Below are positions 7,533 through 10,145 of a stretch of 10,145 nucleotides of DNA, one piece after another. The DNA is taken from the NCBI GenBank assembly GCA_012270635.1, contig JAAXHX010000378.1, positions 936 to 11,080 of the forward strand, given 5' to 3'. The first letter of the stretch is position 1. Every line of letters begins with the position of its first letter. Both the position numbers and the translations under genes were made by a program. The stretch is from Dehalococcoidia bacterium (lineage in GTDB: Bacteria; Chloroflexota; Dehalococcoidia; Plut-88900). The notes under the pieces were generated by a model, which had not been told where the DNA came from, searched no databases, and saw nothing but the letters and a program-made list of their open reading frames with translations.

Positions 7533-8777
7533 CTAGCCTTGGAACTCGGGCATTATCTTCGCGCCGAAGGTCTCCAGCTGGTCCATAGCCTCGTCGATGG
7601 GCATGTAGCCCTGGTCCAGCTGGTAGGAGAACCATTCCAGGTTGCCGCCGTCGAAGCAGCGAGACAGGGAATCCATCTGGCGCTTGACGTCATCGACGGT
7701 GCCTACGAGGGCGTACTGGTGCTCGATGAGGCGCTGGGTGACTTCGGCGGCGTTCTTGAAGCGGAGGGGTTTGGGTTCCTGGGGGTCGCCTTCGTCGCGG
7801 AAGGCCTCCATGAAACCGAAGGCGCCGAAGTACTCGTCGTACTGCCAGCCCAGGGTCCTTTCGGCGCGGGCCAGGGCTTCCTCGTAGGTCTTGCCTATGT
7901 AGACGTAGCGGGGCGCGGCGACCTGCTCCCCGAGCCCCAGGTCCCGACCGTTCTCCGCCGCCACTTCCTGATAGACGCGGCACAGGTGATTGAAGTCGGC
8001 AGGGCGGGAGACCTGTATCTGGGAGATCATCCCCTCCCTGGCGGCAAACCTGATGCTGGACTCGCTGAGGGAGAAGGCCATGAAGACTGGGGGATGGGGC
8101 AGCTGGTAGGGCTTGGGCACGACGGATACGCCCCGTATTACGCCTTCGTCATCGATCTCGCCGGGGGCGCCGCGGTCTCGGGTGATGCGGTCTAGGGCCC
8201 AGCCGCGTATTCCCTCTTCATAGGGGAATGGGACCTCGTAGAACTCACCGTTGAAACTGAGCACCTCCTCGGTCCACGCGGCCTTGACGACCTTCCAGTT
8301 CTCCTCGAAGAGCCTCCTGTTGCGCTCGTTAGTGGCCGATTTGTCGGACTGGGTGCCCTTGACCCGATACTTCTGGCCGAGGACGCCGACCCAGCGGTCC
8401 TGGTAGCCCCTGGCGAAGCCGGCCATGAGCCGCCCCTTGGTCAGGTGGTCGAGGATGGCCAACTCCTCGGCGGCGCGTATGGGGTCCCATGTGGTGAGGA
8501 CGAGGGCGAGGGGCGCGAACTTTATCCGCTTGGTTCTGGCGGCGAGGTCGGTGTAGAGCAGGAGGGGAGCGACGGACATCTCGATGCCCTCGGAGTGGAA
8601 GTGGTGCTCGGTGGTGGAGAAGGAGTCGAAGCCCAGCTCCTCGGCGGCGAAACATATACGCTTCATCTCATCGAGGAGATCCTGGTAGCGCTCGTTGTTC
8701 CGCCCGATGGGGGCCAGCCTCTCCCCGTCGGGGATTACACCGGGCATGGCCGGATTGGTGAATATGCCAAACTTCAT
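7533..8777 (-). CDS. LLM-class flavin-dependent oxidoreductase (luciferase-like monooxygenase)
   Basis: This 414-residue protein belongs to the bacterial luciferase-like superfamily: TIM-barrel enzymes that use reduced FMN or F420 from a separate reductase, often to oxygenate organic compounds. Family features seen are the N-terminal strand MKFGIFTN, STTEHHFHSEGI (54-65) with the EHHF motif, the WDPIRAAEELAILDHLTKGR segment (97-116) leading into GFARGYQDRWVG (120-131), and a central PHPPVFMAFSLSESSIRFAAREGM (227-250). The C-terminal part carries IEHQYALVGTVDDVKRQMD (351-369), which resembles the typical GTVEEV..QL segment. GAGGAGG with a five-base spacer marks the ATG. As first gene of the minus-strand cluster it faces the divergent region that probably holds its promoter. 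No flavin reductase is visible in the window. The substrate is unknown; an amine or degradation intermediate is only suggested by context. Confidence 0.92.
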   Translation of the reverse strand: MKFGIFTNPAMPGVIPDGERLAPIGRNNERYQDLLDEMKRICFAAEELGFDSFSTTEHHFHSEGIEMSVAPLLLYTDLAARTKRIKFAPLALVLTTWDPIRAAEELAILDHLTKGRLMAGFARGYQDRWVGVLGQKYRVKGTQSDKSATNERNRRLFEENWKVVKAAWTEEVLSFNGEFYEVPFPYEEGIRGWALDRITRDRGAPGEIDDEGVIRGVSVVPKPYQLPHPPVFMAFSLSESSIRFAAREGMISQIQVSRPADFNHLCRVYQEVAAENGRDLGLGEQVAAPRYVYIGKTYEEALARAERTLGWQYDEYFGAFGFMEAFRDEGDPQEPKPLRFKNAAEVTQRLIEHQYALVGTVDDVKRQMDSLSRCFDGGNLEWFSYQLDQGYMPIDEAMDQLETFGAKIMPEFQG

Positions 8778-8810
8778 TCGGTCCTCCTCAGCGGTCTAGC
8801 TCGGCCAGGG

Positions 8811-8840
8811 GTTCGGGACGGTTCGATGTCGTTCGACCAC
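8811..8840. repeat. Three GTTCG direct repeats phased at 10 bp
   Basis: GTTCG occurs at 8811, 8821 and 8831. The last two copies extend to GTTCGA. The 10-bp period puts all three on the same face of the helix, as expected for an operator bound by a regulator in tandem. The array ends 34 bp upstream of the flavin monooxygenase start. Confidence 0.4.
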
Positions 8841-8862
8841 GCAAAGGCTGTACGTCGGGCCC

Positions 8863-8883
8863 GTATCCACTATCGATAGATAC
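8863..8883. promoter_or_regulatory. Palindrome CTATCGATAG nested in GTATC/GATAC arms
   Basis: Bases 8870-8879 (ctatcgatag) are a perfect 10-bp palindrome. A second inverted pair, gtatc (8863-8867) and gatac (8879-8883), overlaps it with a slightly different centre. Its position between divergent genes suits a dimeric repressor operator, but no regulator gene is in the window to pair with it. Confidence 0.25.
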
Positions 8884-8967
8884 ATTTCAGGTGGTACGGT
8901 CATGGCCCAACAAGGAATGCCGGATACTAACATATTGGGGCGTCAATAAGATAGGGGTTGGGTGTGG

Positions 8968-8997
8968 TTGACCGGGTTGTTGGGAGGTGGGTAACAT
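8968..8997 (+). promoter_or_regulatory. Candidate sigma-70-type promoter for the plus-strand genes
   Basis: TTGACC (8968-8973, five of six against TTGACA) is separated by 18 bases from TAACAT (8992-8997, four of six against TATAAT). Transcription would start near 9004, leaving a leader of about 50 nt before the ATG at 9058. This is by-eye matching only. Confidence 0.35.
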
Positions 8998-9057
8998 CGG
9001 CGAGGGAGAGGGGGCCAGGGGCGCTTGCAGGTCCCGGCTTCCTTGCGAGGTCTCGGA

Positions 9058-10107
9058 ATGAACAGGGAAGGCAGGCATGAAATGGCTGACCCATTATCGG
9101 ATGCGGTGGAGGTCATAGAGCACTTCTACCGGGAGGGGCTCACCGACGGCCTGCCGGTCATCCCCCCAACTCCCGAGCAGGTAGGCCGTTTCCTGGATGC
9201 GGCGGGGGTGGGGCCGGGAGAGGTGCTGGGGACTCGGGCTAGCCGAAACTGGCGGGTGACCGCCGACAAAGTGGCGATAAACGCCGTCATGGCCGGGTGC
9301 CTGCCGGAGTATGCCCCGGTGGTCGTCGCCATGATGCGGGGTCTGCTGGAGCCCGGCTTCAATGCCTCGGCGCTGGCGGAGACGACGGGGGCCTCGGCGG
9401 CGATGGTGGTGATAAACGGGCCGGTGAGGAACACGCTGGACGTCAACTGTGGATGGAACCTTCTGGGGCCGGGGCGGAGGGCGAATGCGACCATCGGGCG
9501 GGCGCTCCGGCTGGTCCTGATGAATGTGTGCCGGGAGATTCCGGGGGTTACGGACAAGTCCACCTTCGGGCACTCGGGGCGGTACACGATGTGCTTCGGG
9601 GAGAACGAGGAAGCGAGTCCGTGGAGCCCGTATCACGTGGACATCGGCTTTCCTCTGGAGGCCAGCGCCGTGACCCTGCTCCCCGTCGGGCACCCGATGG
9701 AGGCGTTCAACCAGCGGGACCAGGACCCGGAGGGGATTCTGGGCGTCATCGCTCACACCATTGCGTCGACGGAGCGGTGTCACGGAGGCGCGATAGTGGT
9801 CATAAGCCCCGAGCATGCGGGCCTGGTGTCGGGGGCGGGGTGGTCGAAGCAGGACGTCAAAGGGTACATAGCGGCCAGGGCCAACGAACTGAGGCCGGCG
9901 TTGGCCCCGGACCAAGGGCGGAGCGGGGCGCTGGCGGGCGCGGTGTTCCCGGGTCCGTTGGGTGAGGCCGACGTTGCCCGGAACGGCCCGGACGACATTC
10001 TGACCTTCGTGGCGGGGGGGCCGGCGGGAGGACACTCAATGGTCTTGCCGCTGTGGGGACAAGGAATCTGCGACCCGGTGACCAAAGAAGTAACGGGGCC
10101 CCGGTAG
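9058..10107 (+). CDS. Conserved protein of unknown function (TDGLPVIPPT/ENEEASPW family)
   Basis: A 349-residue soluble protein with no signal peptide or clear membrane segment. I cannot assign a reaction. Conspicuous segments are TDGLPVIPPT (29-38), INAVMAGCLPEY (74-85), VINGPVRNTLDVNCGWN (118-134), GPGRRANATIGRA (137-149), FGENEEASPW (180-189) and a C-terminal AGGPAGGHSMVLP. Cysteines at 81, 131, 158 and 179 lie in or near these segments. From memory, similar uncharacterised proteins occur in several environmental phyla, sometimes near UGSC-motif (seleno)proteins; that is unverified and none is in the window. ATG 9058 is preferred because GAGG lies seven bases upstream. ATG 9082 with AGG six bases upstream is a good alternative, and an upstream in-frame TTG at 9025 is less likely. 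It is divergent from the catabolic cluster, with a flavoprotein gene starting 6 nt after its stop. Confidence 0.85.
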   Translation: MNREGRHEMADPLSDAVEVIEHFYREGLTDGLPVIPPTPEQVGRFLDAAGVGPGEVLGTRASRNWRVTADKVAINAVMAGCLPEYAPVVVAMMRGLLEPGFNASALAETTGASAAMVVINGPVRNTLDVNCGWNLLGPGRRANATIGRALRLVLMNVCREIPGVTDKSTFGHSGRYTMCFGENEEASPWSPYHVDIGFPLEASAVTLLPVGHPMEAFNQRDQDPEGILGVIAHTIASTERCHGGAIVVISPEHAGLVSGAGWSKQDVKGYIAARANELRPALAPDQGRSGALAGAVFPGPLGEADVARNGPDDILTFVAGGPAGGHSMVLPLWGQGICDPVTKEVTGPR

Positions 10108-10113
10108 AGCGAC

Positions 10114-10145
10114 ATGCCCGAGAGATACGACGTAGTGGTGGTCGG
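10114..10145 (+). CDS. Start of a probable FAD/NAD(P)-binding oxidoreductase (partial)
   Basis: Only ten whole codons are present, MPERYDVVVV, plus the first two bases of a Gly codon. A charged start followed by YDVVVVG is the classic first strand and first glycine of an FAD- or NAD(P)-binding Rossmann fold, which suggests a flavoprotein oxidoreductase. The ATG lies 6 nt after the TAG of the unknown-function gene, and a weak GAG overlaps that stop, so the two are probably translationally coupled. The call rests on a short motif, and the subfamily cannot be known. Confidence 0.55.
   Translation, partial: MPERYDVVVV

Larger units (their letters stand above)
8778..9057. other. Divergent intergenic region with candidate control sites
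   Basis: These 280 bp separate the minus-strand cluster from the plus-strand genes and are more AT-rich in the middle (about 8860-8960) than their surroundings. They contain phased GTTCG repeats (8811-8840), a 10-bp palindrome (8870-8879) and a right-pointing promoter candidate (8968-8997). I could not pick a convincing -35/-10 pair for the minus strand. No ORF with a ribosome binding site, tRNA or terminator was found here. Confidence 0.6.

Noticed and set aside
6421..7536. 371-codon plus-strand ORF antisense to amidohydrolase B
   Set aside because: The product is Val/Gly/Ala-rich with no recognisable domain. The minus strand carries the conserved amidohydrolase.
7476..8195. 239-codon plus-strand ORF antisense to the flavin monooxygenase
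   Set aside because: Shadow of the LLM gene; no motif and no ribosome binding site context.
8923..8945. TTGACG-like -35 on the minus strand (8945-8940) with TAGTAT as a -10
   Set aside because: The spacing between TTGACG and TAGTAT is only 11 bases, far from the 16-18 required, so it was not called a promoter.

Overview
The window is GC-rich, densely coded bacterial DNA. It holds seven co-directional genes on the minus strand, followed at the right edge by a divergent plus-strand pair. A luciferase-like flavin monooxygenase, two amidohydrolase_2-type paralogues, a GMC flavoprotein and a betaine-type ABC importer together suggest an uncultured Chloroflexota of the Dehalococcoidia/SAR202 kind. 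Those lineages are known for expanded families of flavin monooxygenases and related catabolic enzymes. This is inference: there is no rRNA or other phylogenetic marker, and a high-GC actinobacterium or another environmental phylum is not excluded.

Layout, read in the direction of minus-strand transcription (right to left): an LLM-class flavin-dependent oxidoreductase (8777-7533); amidohydrolase B (7449-6316); amidohydrolase A (6164-5016); then a complete quaternary-amine (glycine betaine/proline family) ABC importer. The importer consists of an ATPase with a C-terminal CBS-like region (4989-3736), a 663-residue permease made of two fused homologous halves (3739-1748, overlapping the ATPase gene by 4 nt), and a substrate-binding lipoprotein (1636-662). 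Last is the N-terminal third of a GMC-family FAD oxidoreductase (551 to beyond the left edge). Gaps are short (26 to 151 nt), so the set may be one operon. Three of the gaps carry possible RNA-level signals: a 17-bp perfect hairpin before the GMC gene, a strong ribosome binding site feeding an 8-codon ORF between the amidohydrolases, and a start-stop element before the binding-protein gene.

At 8778-9057 lies a 280-bp divergent intergenic region. It contains three GTTCG repeats phased at exactly 10 bp, a 10-bp palindrome and a candidate sigma-70-type promoter pointing right. On the plus strand follow a conserved protein of unknown function (9058-10107) and, 6 nt after its stop, the first codons of a probable Rossmann-fold flavoprotein or dehydrogenase (10114 to beyond the right edge).

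Working model (inference): the importer brings in a betaine-, choline- or carnitine-like compound, and the GMC flavoprotein, flavin monooxygenase and metal-dependent amidohydrolase-fold enzymes degrade it or something derived from it. No CRISPR, tRNA, rRNA, insertion sequence or phage gene was seen.
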